Position numbers and translations under genes: made by a program | Shown: piece by piece, positions 1 to 5,722 of the stretch | How positions within the stretch are numbered: position 1 is the stretch's first letter | How the letters are laid out: each line of letters opens with the position of its first letter | Notes under the pieces: model-generated | Database searches by the model: none | Told to the model about the DNA's origin: nothing | The model's input: only the letters and a program-made list of their open reading frames with translations | Assembly: GCA_002068775.1 (NCBI GenBank) | Contig: MWAX01000063.1 | Location: 1 to 5,722 of the forward strand | Direction: 5' to 3' | From: Actinobacteria bacterium ADurb.Bin346 | GTDB lineage: Bacteria; Actinomycetota; Humimicrobiia; Humimicrobiales; Humimicrobiaceae | DNA length: 5,722 bases

Positions 1-6
1 CTCTGT

Positions 7-1230
7 TTATTCATTGTCGGAAGTTTTAGTATCTCCAGTTAAAGTCAAGTCCCCGCCGTCAATTAAAACCAGTGTACCGAGCGTTGTAACATTATTTATT
101 TCAAATTGCGGCGAAGATGATACCACAAGCTCTGTGCTTTCAAGGTTGTCGGTATCAAATATTGAGGCTGTGAACCCCAGTACATCAAGATCTGAAGGAC
201 CATAGCTGACAAATATATCCCATGGCAATTTTGCTTCTATAATATAACCCTGTTTGGTTTGTGAAGATTTGATTTCTATGCCTTTTGAAGACTTTGAGGG
301 GAAATATATAAAAGCTTCAGGAGGTATTCCGGAAAAATTACCTGGCGAAAAATCAATTTGTGAATCATCACTGTTATAAAATGGTATATTAAAATCATCA
401 GACAGCGCAGTATCAAAGACAAGAGTGACGCTGTCGCCATTGTTTATCTGATTTCCTGTAAATTTCTGGTTTACGACATCGTCAGTGACCTGTACCGCAA
501 AATAAAAAGCAGTGTCATCCCAGCATGTATAAATCACTCCCGAACAATCCTTAATACTGGTAAAGTTTTCTTTTTTTATTGTGGGATTTGCAATCTGCGC
601 CTTATCATAGACTGCCCATTCATCAATGATTCCGTCTATAACCGGCGGCGTATAGCATTTGAAAGAGAATAAGGGGGCGCCATTCTGAGACCTGTATTCG
701 GATGCTTCAAGGGCTGAAGTCTTTTTCTCTTCTATGTCCATGCTTCTTGCTATTGTCTCAATTGCTTCGCTTGCATATTCCACTGTGAAGCTCACAGTGT
801 TTGAGCTTGCAATTATGCTGCCTTTATCATCTACAAGATTTGCAACAAGCTCGTACCTGCCAGGCTTGTCAGGGTTCCAGTTAAAATCATAAGGGGGTGA
901 ATTAAATGTCCTTATGGTCTCGTCGCCATTAAGAACAAGTTTGAGCTTATAATCCAGGTTTTCAATATCTTTTGATTTAATGGATATGGGGACAGTTTCA
1001 TTCTCATTGACTAGTTTAAAAACCTGGTCACCTGTCGGTGAAGTAATCAGGATGGAATAACCTGAAGTTTCCCGGGTCTCCTGCTGATGTGAGCTTCCGG
1101 AGAAAAATGCCATAGGAAATCTGGATTTAAAAACAAGTATAAAAATCACCGCACAAATCAGTATAAGCGCTACTGTAATAAATGGAAAACGATCGAGTAT
1201 GCCGGTATATTTATTGTAATTTTTCCTCAT
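7..1230 (-). CDS. Single-pass membrane protein with Ig-like and CBM9-like extracytoplasmic domains
   Basis: The 407-residue protein starts with a short basic segment (R2, K3, K7, R14), followed by one hydrophobic helix at about residues 17-34, so an N-in, C-out anchor is expected. C26 lies inside the helix without a lipobox, so it is not a lipoprotein. Residues about 58-151 look like a bacterial Ig-type beta sandwich (starts ILITSPTGDQV, ends TVSFTVEY). Residues about 192-391 match the CBM9/DOMON-like fold: PPVIDGIIDEW (195-205), a central FYFAVQVTDD strand (242-251), DSVTLVFD (266-273) and EAKLPWDIF (332-340). In known proteins this fold binds sugars or heme, or is purely structural; the ligand here is unknown and no enzymatic domain is visible. 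C229 and C236 could form a disulfide. The start overlaps the stop of the upstream EF-G-like gene (ATGA), so translation is probably coupled. The stop is TAA, near the window edge. Fold assignment is fairly sure; function is not known. Confidence 0.85.
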   Translation of the reverse strand: MRKNYNKYTGILDRFPFITVALILICAVIFILVFKSRFPMAFFSGSSHQQETRETSGYSILITSPTGDQVFKLVNENETVPISIKSKDIENLDYKLKLVLNGDETIRTFNSPPYDFNWNPDKPGRYELVANLVDDKGSIIASSNTVSFTVEYASEAIETIARSMDIEEKKTSALEASEYRSQNGAPLFSFKCYTPPVIDGIIDEWAVYDKAQIANPTIKKENFTSIKDCSGVIYTCWDDTAFYFAVQVTDDVVNQKFTGNQINNGDSVTLVFDTALSDDFNIPFYNSDDSQIDFSPGNFSGIPPEAFIYFPSKSSKGIEIKSSQTKQGYIIEAKLPWDIFVSYGPSDLDVLGFTASIFDTDNLESTELVVSSSPQFEINNVTTLGTLVLIDGGDLTLTGDTKTSDNE

Positions 1231-3314
1231 TCTTTTTCCTTTTCTTCTTTCTTTTTATCTATAAGAGGTTGTGCCAGATGTGCAGGCAATTCGTCATAAT
1301 GTGAAAATTTCTGGGAGAACTGCCCTCTTCCCTGGGTAATTGATTTCAGGTCTACGGAATAATTAAAAGATTCAGATTGCGGAATAGTCGCCCTGATGAC
1401 CTGCATCTTGTTGGGTGCCGGATTCATTGTAATGATTTTGCCCCTTTTAGAGTTTATATCTCCTATTATATCACCCATATATTTTTCAGGGACAGTAATT
1501 TCAAGCTCAATGATCGGCTCCAGTATTACCGGGTTTGCTTCTGACATGCCTTTTTTAAAAGCCATTGAACCAGCTATTTTAAAAGCCATGTCCGATGAAT
1601 CGACAGTATGGAAGGATCCATCATAAAGGTTGACTAAAAAGTCTACTACAGGATAACCAGCAAGCACTCCAGACTGCAATGCTTCCTTTATTCCTTTTTC
1701 AACACTCGGAATATAATTTTTAGGAATTGCGCCGCCAAAAATGGTGTCCTCGAATTTAAATCCCTCGCCGCTTTTTAGTGGTTTCAACTCAATAAATACA
1801 TGGCCGTATTGTCCCCGGCCGCCGGATTGTTTTTTATACTTGTACTCTGTTTTTGCATCTTTTCTTATAGTTTCCTTATAAGCGACATCAGGCTCAGACA
1901 TAACTACATCTATATCAAATTTTTCTTTAAGGTTTTCTTTAATGACAGAAAGATGAAGGTCTCCCATTCCCCATACTATATTCTGATGGACTTCAAGATT
2001 TAATTCCATCTTTAATGTCGGGTCTTCTTCTACAAGCCTTGAAAGACCCATGCTGATTTTTTCTTCGTCTCCCTTGCTTACAGGCAAAATAGCTCTCGGA
2101 AAAGAAGGCTCCGGATAAATTGTTTTTTCCATTTCAATTGGCTTATCCAAAGATGTTATCGTGTCATCATTGCTTATATCTGTGATTTTAGAAACTGCAA
2201 TAATATCACCGCACGAAGCTTCGGCGGCATCACTTTGTTCTTTGCCCTGAAGCTTAAACATATTGGTGAATTTATGGCTGCTCTTTGAACCGGAGATATA
2301 ATAGCTTGCGCCGGTTTTCAATGTACCGGAAAAAATCCTGAAAATTGATAATTTGCCTATATAGGGATCAGCCATTGTCTTGAATACATATGCAAGCACA
2401 GGGCCCTGTTCTGAAGGTTTTAATTCTGTTTTTTCAGTTTTTCCTGCTTCCGTGACTGTTAAAGCTTTTATTTCAAGAGGCGATGGCAGCAGACTGTTGA
2501 TATAATCCATTACAATGTCAACTCCGACATTTTTGCCTGAAGAAACAGCAAAAACCGGGACGACTTTGCATTCAGAGACAGCGGATTTTAAAACAGCATT
2601 TATACTTGAAGATTCAATTGTCTCGCCTTCAAGGTATTTATTTAAAAGCTCATCATTTGTCTCAACAATAGATTCTACAAGACTGCTGTGATAAGCCTCA
2701 ACTTCTGATTTTTTTATATCATCTACAGCTGATTTTGTTCCCTGTGCCGCGCCGCCTTTATAGTTATACTGCTGATTGAGAAGAAGGTCTATCACTGAAT
2801 TGAATTTTTCTCCTTCGGCAACAGGAATTGTGATCGGCACAAGATTTAACCCTGAGGCACTTCTGATTTCTTCGACAGCTGATGTAAAATTTACATTTTC
2901 CTGATCCAGTTTATTGATTATACAGAATGCCGGTTTAGGGTTTTCTTTAAGATATTCAATTATTCTTTCAGTAGCTGCCTGCAGCCCTGATTTCACATCT
3001 ATTACCAGTAATACACCATCAACTACTTTTAAAACAGATAATGCCTGGCCCAAAAAATCCATATACCCGGGGGCATCGATGAGGCTGACTTCAGAATTTT
3101 TCCAGTGATAATGCATTATACTGGAGCTAATAGAAAATCCCTTTTTTGTTTCAATGGGACTGTAATCAGAGACAGTGTTTTTAGTTTCTATTTTACCCAA
3201 TCTGTTAATTGTGCCTGAATTAAATAAAAAACATTCTGCAAGTGATGTCTTTCCGCCACCGTTACCCGAAACAAGTCCCACAACCCTTTTTCCTGCAGTA
3301 TTTGTGCTGCTCAT
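1227..3314 (-). CDS. Elongation factor G-like GTPase (EF-G-2/FusA-like paralogue)
   Basis: The 695-residue protein has the full five-domain EF-G layout. The G domain (about 9-280) has P-loop SGNGGGKT (16-23), switch I GFSI (59-62), DAPGY (80-84) and NKLD (134-137). Domain II is about 303-390, domain III about 401-475 (GMGDLHL 449-455), domain IV about 478-600 and domain V about 600-680. Domain IV keeps QSGGRGQYG (496-504) and FHTVDSS (568-574); H569 aligns with E. coli EF-G His583 at the tip that enters the decoding centre. Canonical EF-G has Thr in switch I and DTPGH in G3; here Ser61 and Tyr84 replace the Thr and the catalytic His. As I recall, DAPGY/DTPGY is typical of the EF-G-2 subfamily, so this is probably not the housekeeping fusA. 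It likely binds the ribosome; whether it hydrolyses GTP there is uncertain. The ATG at 3314 is chosen because GGGGAGG lies 6 bases upstream. The C-terminal tail (687-695) is Lys/Glu only. First gene of a two-gene operon. Confidence 0.92.
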   Translation of the reverse strand: MSSTNTAGKRVVGLVSGNGGGKTSLAECFLFNSGTINRLGKIETKNTVSDYSPIETKKGFSISSSIMHYHWKNSEVSLIDAPGYMDFLGQALSVLKVVDGVLLVIDVKSGLQAATERIIEYLKENPKPAFCIINKLDQENVNFTSAVEEIRSASGLNLVPITIPVAEGEKFNSVIDLLLNQQYNYKGGAAQGTKSAVDDIKKSEVEAYHSSLVESIVETNDELLNKYLEGETIESSSINAVLKSAVSECKVVPVFAVSSGKNVGVDIVMDYINSLLPSPLEIKALTVTEAGKTEKTELKPSEQGPVLAYVFKTMADPYIGKLSIFRIFSGTLKTGASYYISGSKSSHKFTNMFKLQGKEQSDAAEASCGDIIAVSKITDISNDDTITSLDKPIEMEKTIYPEPSFPRAILPVSKGDEEKISMGLSRLVEEDPTLKMELNLEVHQNIVWGMGDLHLSVIKENLKEKFDIDVVMSEPDVAYKETIRKDAKTEYKYKKQSGGRGQYGHVFIELKPLKSGEGFKFEDTIFGGAIPKNYIPSVEKGIKEALQSGVLAGYPVVDFLVNLYDGSFHTVDSSDMAFKIAGSMAFKKGMSEANPVILEPIIELEITVPEKYMGDIIGDINSKRGKIITMNPAPNKMQVIRATIPQSESFNYSVDLKSITQGRGQFSQKFSHYDELPAHLAQPLIDKKKEEKEKE
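1237..1241 (-). promoter_or_regulatory. Ribosome binding site of the Ig/CBM9 membrane protein gene, inside the upstream gene
   Basis: On the minus strand AAGGA sits 6 bases before the ATG at 1230. It lies within the codons for the Lys/Glu-rich tail of the EF-G-like protein, so that tail also serves as the initiation signal for the next gene. With the ATGA overlap, this supports coupled translation. Confidence 0.6.
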
Positions 3315-3318
3315 CAAA

Positions 3319-3327
3319 TTCCTCCCC
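3319..3327 (-). promoter_or_regulatory. Ribosome binding site fixing the EF-G-like start
   Basis: On the minus strand GGGGAGGAA precedes the ATG at 3314 with 6 bases between GGAGG and the start. A TTG at 3329 opens the same frame five codons earlier but overlaps this site and has no good site of its own. The ATG is therefore the better start, and the protein begins MSSTNTAGKR. Confidence 0.8.
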
Positions 3328-3389
3328 AAAATTGTAGTGTTATGCTTATACTCTTATAAAAAATATTTACAGATTAAAAATTAAAATGA

Positions 3390-3418
3390 AATATACCATA
3401 AAAAGGTTTTTGTGTAAA
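3390..3418 (-). promoter_or_regulatory. Sigma-A/sigma-70 type promoter for the EF-G-like operon
   Basis: Reading the minus strand, TTTACA (3418-3413, five of six matches to TTGACA) is followed after 17 bases by TATATT (3395-3390, five of six to TATAAT). The TGG just before the -10 makes an extended -10. Transcription would start near 3383, giving a leader of about 70 bases before the ATG. The AT-rich setting raises the chance of false matches, but spacing and both boxes agree. Two TATAAG hexamers nearer the gene lack matching -35 boxes. Confidence 0.6.
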
Positions 3419-3457
3419 AAAAGAAAGCAATAATGGGGTGGAATGCTAAAAATAAAT

Positions 3458-3488
3458 GAGACATTTCAACAGATAAATATGTTATAAT
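3458..3488 (+). promoter_or_regulatory. Extended -10 promoter for the lemA-htpX-pdxS unit
   Basis: A perfect extended -10, TGTTATAAT, ends at 3488. The only reasonable -35 is GAGACA (3458-3463, four of six), with a 19-base spacer that is longer than ideal; the TG extension would compensate. Transcription is expected to begin near 3495, about 40 bases before the lemA ATG. It points away from the promoter at 3390-3418, with 39 bases between the two -35 boxes. Confidence 0.6.
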
Positions 3489-3499
3489 TAGGTTTTGGA

Positions 3500-3512
3500 A
3501 ATTTTTAAAATT
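3500..3512. repeat. Short AT-only palindrome in the lemA leader
   Basis: Six-base arms AATTTT and AAAATT flank a single T, just downstream of the expected lemA transcription start. Its position would suit an operator, but an AT-only palindrome of this size arises easily by chance in such DNA. The hairpin would be too weak and too short-looped to act as a terminator. Confidence 0.2.
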
Positions 3513-3524
3513 ACAGAAAAAAAC

Positions 3525-3532
3525 AGGAGGAG
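3525..3532 (+). promoter_or_regulatory. Strong ribosome binding site of lemA
   Basis: AGGAGGAG lies just before the ATG at 3536, with 5 bases between AGGAGG and the start. It is the strongest site on the plus strand and leaves little doubt about the lemA start. The downstream genes htpX and pdxS have weak or badly spaced sites, which suggests that they depend on translation coming from lemA. Confidence 0.85.
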
Positions 3533-3535
3533 AAA

Positions 3536-4105
3536 ATGATTGCAGCAATAATTGTTCCAATAGTAGCAGTTGTAGTTATCATTATAATTATTTTAATTGC
3601 AGGTGTTTCTATTTATAATGGAATAGTGACATTGAGAAATCGCATAGACAATGCATGGTCACAAATCGATGTACAGCTTCGTAAAAGATATGACCTCATT
3701 CCTAATCTTGTTGAAACAGTCAAGGGCTATGCTGCGCACGAGAGGGAAACTCTCGAAAAAGTAATACAGGCCAGGACGATGGGAATGGATGCAAAAACTG
3801 TTGGCGACCAGTCAAGAGCAGAGAACATGATTACAAGCACATTAAAATCATTATTTGCTGTGGCAGAGCAATATCCCAATCTTAAAGCTGATCAGCATTT
3901 TATGAAATTAATGGAAGAACTGAACGGGATTGAAAGCAACATCGCATATGCAAGACAATTCTACAATGACTCCGTGCTTCAATATAATACAAGAATACAG
4001 ACATTCCCTGGAAATATTTTTGCAGGCTGGTATAAATTCACAACAAGGGAGTATTTTGAAATTGCTGAGCCTGAAGCTAGAGGTCCTGTAAAAGTTCAAT
4101 TCTAA
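3536..4105 (+). CDS. lemA: LemA family membrane-anchored protein
   Basis: The 189-residue protein has the usual LemA length. An N-terminal hydrophobic helix spans about residues 3-24 and is rich in Ile and Val. A helical domain follows with the family signature: IYNGIVTLRNRIDNAWSQID (26-45), RKRYDLIPNLVETVKGYA (49-66), AVAEQYPNLKA (108-118) and a C-terminal block with LNGIESNIAYARQFYND (129-145) and FPGNIFA (157-163). LemA proteins have no known enzymatic activity and no fixed role; they are often encoded beside HtpX-type proteases or TPM-domain proteins and are linked to membrane protein quality control. No catalytic residues are expected or seen. It is the first gene of the plus-strand unit; htpX starts 8 bases after its stop. 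Start and family are both secure. Confidence 0.95.
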   Translation: MIAAIIVPIVAVVVIIIIILIAGVSIYNGIVTLRNRIDNAWSQIDVQLRKRYDLIPNLVETVKGYAAHERETLEKVIQARTMGMDAKTVGDQSRAENMITSTLKSLFAVAEQYPNLKADQHFMKLMEELNGIESNIAYARQFYNDSVLQYNTRIQTFPGNIFAGWYKFTTREYFEIAEPEARGPVKVQF

Positions 4106-4113
4106 CAGAAAAA

Positions 4114-5097
4114 ATGTATAACAGAATAGCAAGCAACAGGCGAAGGACTGTTTTTATAATATTTTTATTCATAGTATTTATTGCAGCTCTTGGTTTTGCA
4201 GTAGGTTATTTTATTGACTACAGATATGGAATAAACAGCGGTTATTCCATATTGCTGATGGTTTTTGCTCTGTTAATTGCAGTAATCATGAGTTTTAGCA
4301 GTTATTACTGGAGCGATAAACTGGTACTGAGCCTTACGGGCGCAGTACCGATGACAAGGGAGGAAAATCCGAGAGAATACTATATGGTTGAAGGCCTTTC
4401 TATTGCAGCAGGCCTGCCTATGCCCAAAATTTATATATTGGAAGAGCAGGGCATGAATGCTTTTGCAACGGGCAGAAATCCGCAGAACAGCGTTATAGCT
4501 CTTACCAGAGGCATAATGCATAACCTTGATGATGACGAGCTGAAAGGAGTAATTGCCCACGAGCTTTCACATATAAAAAATCATGATATACTGCTGCAGA
4601 CAATAATAGTTGTGCTTGTGGGAATGGTAACCATTATAAGCAATATATTTCTCCGTTCGATGTTTTTCAGCGGCGGAAGGAGATCTTCAAGAAGAGAATC
4701 AGGCAGCGGCGGCCTCATTTCGATAGTGTTTTTAGCAATAGGGCTTGTACTTATTTTGCTTTCTCCACTGATTGCATTGCTTATAAGATTTGCAGTGAGC
4801 AGGCAGCGGGAATATCTTGCAGATGCAAATGGAGCATTGATAACAAGATATCCGGCAGGGCTTGCAAATGCGCTCAGAAAAATGAGTGCTTTCAGTGAAG
4901 TAAGAGCAGCCAATAATGCAACGGAGCACATTTTTATTGTAAGCCCATTCGGGAAAAATTCGAAGGTTGCATTCAGCGGACTTTTTAATTCTCACCCGCC
5001 TATAAGGGAAAGAATAAGGCGGCTGGAAGAAATGTCTCTTGGCATTGGCTTAAAAAGTGAATCAGTTATTAATGAAGAAATCAAAGATGGAGTGTGA
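4114..5097 (+). CDS. htpX: HtpX-type membrane zinc metalloprotease (M48 family)
   Basis: The 327-residue protein has the expected HtpX length and topology: two N-terminal helices (about 12-32 and 44-62), a catalytic segment, then two more hydrophobic stretches (about 161-180 and 200-226). The zinc motif is HELSH (149-153), with H149 and H153 as ligands and E150 as catalytic base. The third ligand is probably E233 in REYLADANGA (232-241). The C-terminal motif FNSHPPIRERI (291-301) is typical of the family, as is GMNAFATGR (113-121). HtpX cleaves damaged or misassembled membrane proteins at the cytoplasmic face, overlapping in role with FtsH. No clear Shine-Dalgarno precedes the ATG (the upstream bases are CTAACAGAAAAA), so reinitiation after lemA, 8 bases upstream, is likely. 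A low-complexity Ser/Arg/Gly loop (186-200) joins helices three and four. No key residue is missing. Confidence 0.96.
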   Translation: MYNRIASNRRRTVFIIFLFIVFIAALGFAVGYFIDYRYGINSGYSILLMVFALLIAVIMSFSSYYWSDKLVLSLTGAVPMTREENPREYYMVEGLSIAAGLPMPKIYILEEQGMNAFATGRNPQNSVIALTRGIMHNLDDDELKGVIAHELSHIKNHDILLQTIIVVLVGMVTIISNIFLRSMFFSGGRRSSRRESGSGGLISIVFLAIGLVLILLSPLIALLIRFAVSRQREYLADANGALITRYPAGLANALRKMSAFSEVRAANNATEHIFIVSPFGKNSKVAFSGLFNSHPPIRERIRRLEEMSLGIGLKSESVINEEIKDGV

Positions 5098-5105
5098 TTA
5101 TTAAA

Positions 5106-5722
5106 ATGGAAAAGGGAACATTAAAAGTTAAAACAGGTCTGGCAGAAATGCTTAAAGGCGGCGTAATTATGGATGTGACAACTGTTGAGCAGGCTAAAGT
5201 TGCTGAGGATGCCGGTGCAGTTTCAGTCATGGCGCTGGAAAGAGTCCCTGCTGACATCAGGGCCGCTGGCGGCGTAGCAAGGATGGCGGACCCTGAAATA
5301 ATCATAAAAATAATGGAAGCAGTCTCTATACCGGTGATGGCAAAATGCCGGATAGGCCATTTTGCAGAAGCACAGATACTTGAATCAATAGGGGTGGACT
5401 TTATTGATGAAAGTGAAGTCCTCACCCCTGCTGATGACAGACACCATGTAAACAAATGGGATTTCAAGGTACCGTTTGTCTGCGGCGCTACAAATCTTGG
5501 AGAAGCCTTAAGGAGAATCGGTGAAGGCGCAGCAATGACAAGGACAAAAGGGGAAGCAGGCACAGGAGATGTAATTGAGGCAGTGAGACATATGAGATGC
5601 ATAAAAGACGATATTGCAAGGGTTGCATCAATGCCTTTTGAAGAGCTTATGGCGGCAGCCAAAGAGATGGGTGCCCCTTATGAGCTGATCGTGTACGTGC
5701 ATGAGAATAAAAAACTGCCTGT
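5106..5722 (+). CDS. pdxS: Pyridoxal 5'-phosphate synthase subunit PdxS (3' end outside window)
   Basis: The 205 complete codons seen here are about 70 percent of a normal PdxS of roughly 290-295 residues; the frame stays open at the window edge. PdxS builds PLP from ribose 5-phosphate, glyceraldehyde 3-phosphate and ammonia supplied by the glutaminase PdxT, so PLP is made without deoxyxylulose 5-phosphate. Key residues are present: D23 (IMDV), K80 in VMAKCRIGH (77-85), D101, R136/R137 and K148 in RTKGEAGTG (146-154). K80 and K148 correspond to the two catalytic lysines (81 and 149 in B. subtilis numbering). The block ALERVPADIRAAGGVARMA (43-61) is a PdxS signature. ATG 5106 is preferred, but its nearest site, GGAG at 5089-5092, is 13 bases away. 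An in-frame GTG at 5094 would overlap the htpX stop (GTGA) and add only four residues. Eight bases separate it from htpX, so cotranscription is likely. Confidence 0.96.
   Translation, partial: MEKGTLKVKTGLAEMLKGGVIMDVTTVEQAKVAEDAGAVSVMALERVPADIRAAGGVARMADPEIIIKIMEAVSIPVMAKCRIGHFAEAQILESIGVDFIDESEVLTPADDRHHVNKWDFKVPFVCGATNLGEALRRIGEGAAMTRTKGEAGTGDVIEAVRHMRCIKDDIARVASMPFEELMAAAKEMGAPYELIVYVHENKKLP

Noticed and set aside
1129..1182. Lipoprotein signal in the Ig/CBM9 protein because of a Cys in the hydrophobic segment
   Set aside because: C26 sits mid-helix in LILICAVIF without the small residues required at the -1 and -3 positions of a lipobox, and the hydrophobic stretch continues after it, as in a membrane anchor.
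3175..3384. A 69-codon plus-strand frame running into the divergent control region
   Set aside because: It is antisense to the N-terminus of the EF-G-like gene and its end falls in the AT-rich leader; the protein has no recognisable features and no ribosome binding site stands out.
3396..3412. AAAAAGGTTTTT element as a terminator or operator
   Set aside because: It lies in the spacer between the -35 and -10 of the minus-strand promoter, the loop is only two bases and the arms are A/T only, so a terminator is not credible.
3426..3447. AGCA...TGCT inverted repeat between the two promoters as an operator
   Set aside because: Only four bases pair across a 14-base gap, which is well within chance expectation.
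4273..4995. Three open frames on the minus strand (87-116 codons)
   Set aside because: All are antisense to htpX, overlap one another, and show no recognisable domain or initiation signal.
5094..5105. GTG start for pdxS overlapping the htpX stop
   Set aside because: It would add only VIIK-like residues, has no better ribosome binding site than the ATG, and the ATG gives a normal PdxS N-terminus. It is kept as an alternative rather than the call.
5081..5662. A 193-codon open frame on the minus strand
   Set aside because: It lies antisense to pdxS, whose sense frame matches a known enzyme with intact catalytic residues. The antisense product shows no family motifs and has no good ribosome binding site; it is a shadow of the pdxS codon pattern.

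Overview
The window carries five protein genes in two divergent transcription units that share one 221-base control region (3315-3535). No RNA genes, CRISPR arrays, insertion sequences, tandem repeats or convincing factor-independent terminators were seen. The DNA is AT-rich, with frequent ATA (Ile) and AGA/AGG (Arg) codons. Ribosome binding sites are strong Shine-Dalgarno sequences and spacing within operons is tight. Together with PLP synthesis by the PdxS route and an EF-G-2-type paralogue, this points to an AT-rich bacterium, perhaps an anaerobe of a Firmicutes-like, Thermotogota-like or deep actinobacterial lineage. The lineage is only a guess; no gene here fixes it.

Left unit (minus strand, 3314 down to 7). 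A strong promoter with an extended -10 (3390-3418) drives an EF-G-like GTPase of 695 residues. Its stop codon overlaps the start of the next gene by four bases (ATGA). That second gene encodes a 407-residue single-pass membrane protein with an Ig-like domain and a CBM9-like (type 9 carbohydrate-binding) domain outside the membrane. The EF-G paralogue keeps the domain IV tip elements used in translocation but has a diverged GTPase centre: Ser-type P-loop entry, Ser in place of the switch I Thr, and Tyr in place of the catalytic His.

Right unit (plus strand, 3536 to beyond 5722). A promoter with a perfect extended -10 (3458-3488) and an AGGAGG ribosome binding site lead into lemA (membrane-anchored LemA protein) and htpX (membrane zinc protease), 8 bases apart. 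After another 8 bases comes pdxS, the synthase subunit of PLP synthase, cut by the right edge after 205 codons. LemA next to HtpX is a familiar pairing in membrane protein quality control. pdxS following so closely suggests shared transcription, and its partner pdxT may lie just outside the window.

The most interesting points are the EF-G paralogue with an altered GTPase centre, its translational coupling to a surface Ig/CBM9 protein, and the compact divergent promoter pair. I found no clear sign of a wholly new system. The unexplained part is what the Ig/CBM9 membrane protein does beside a translation factor.
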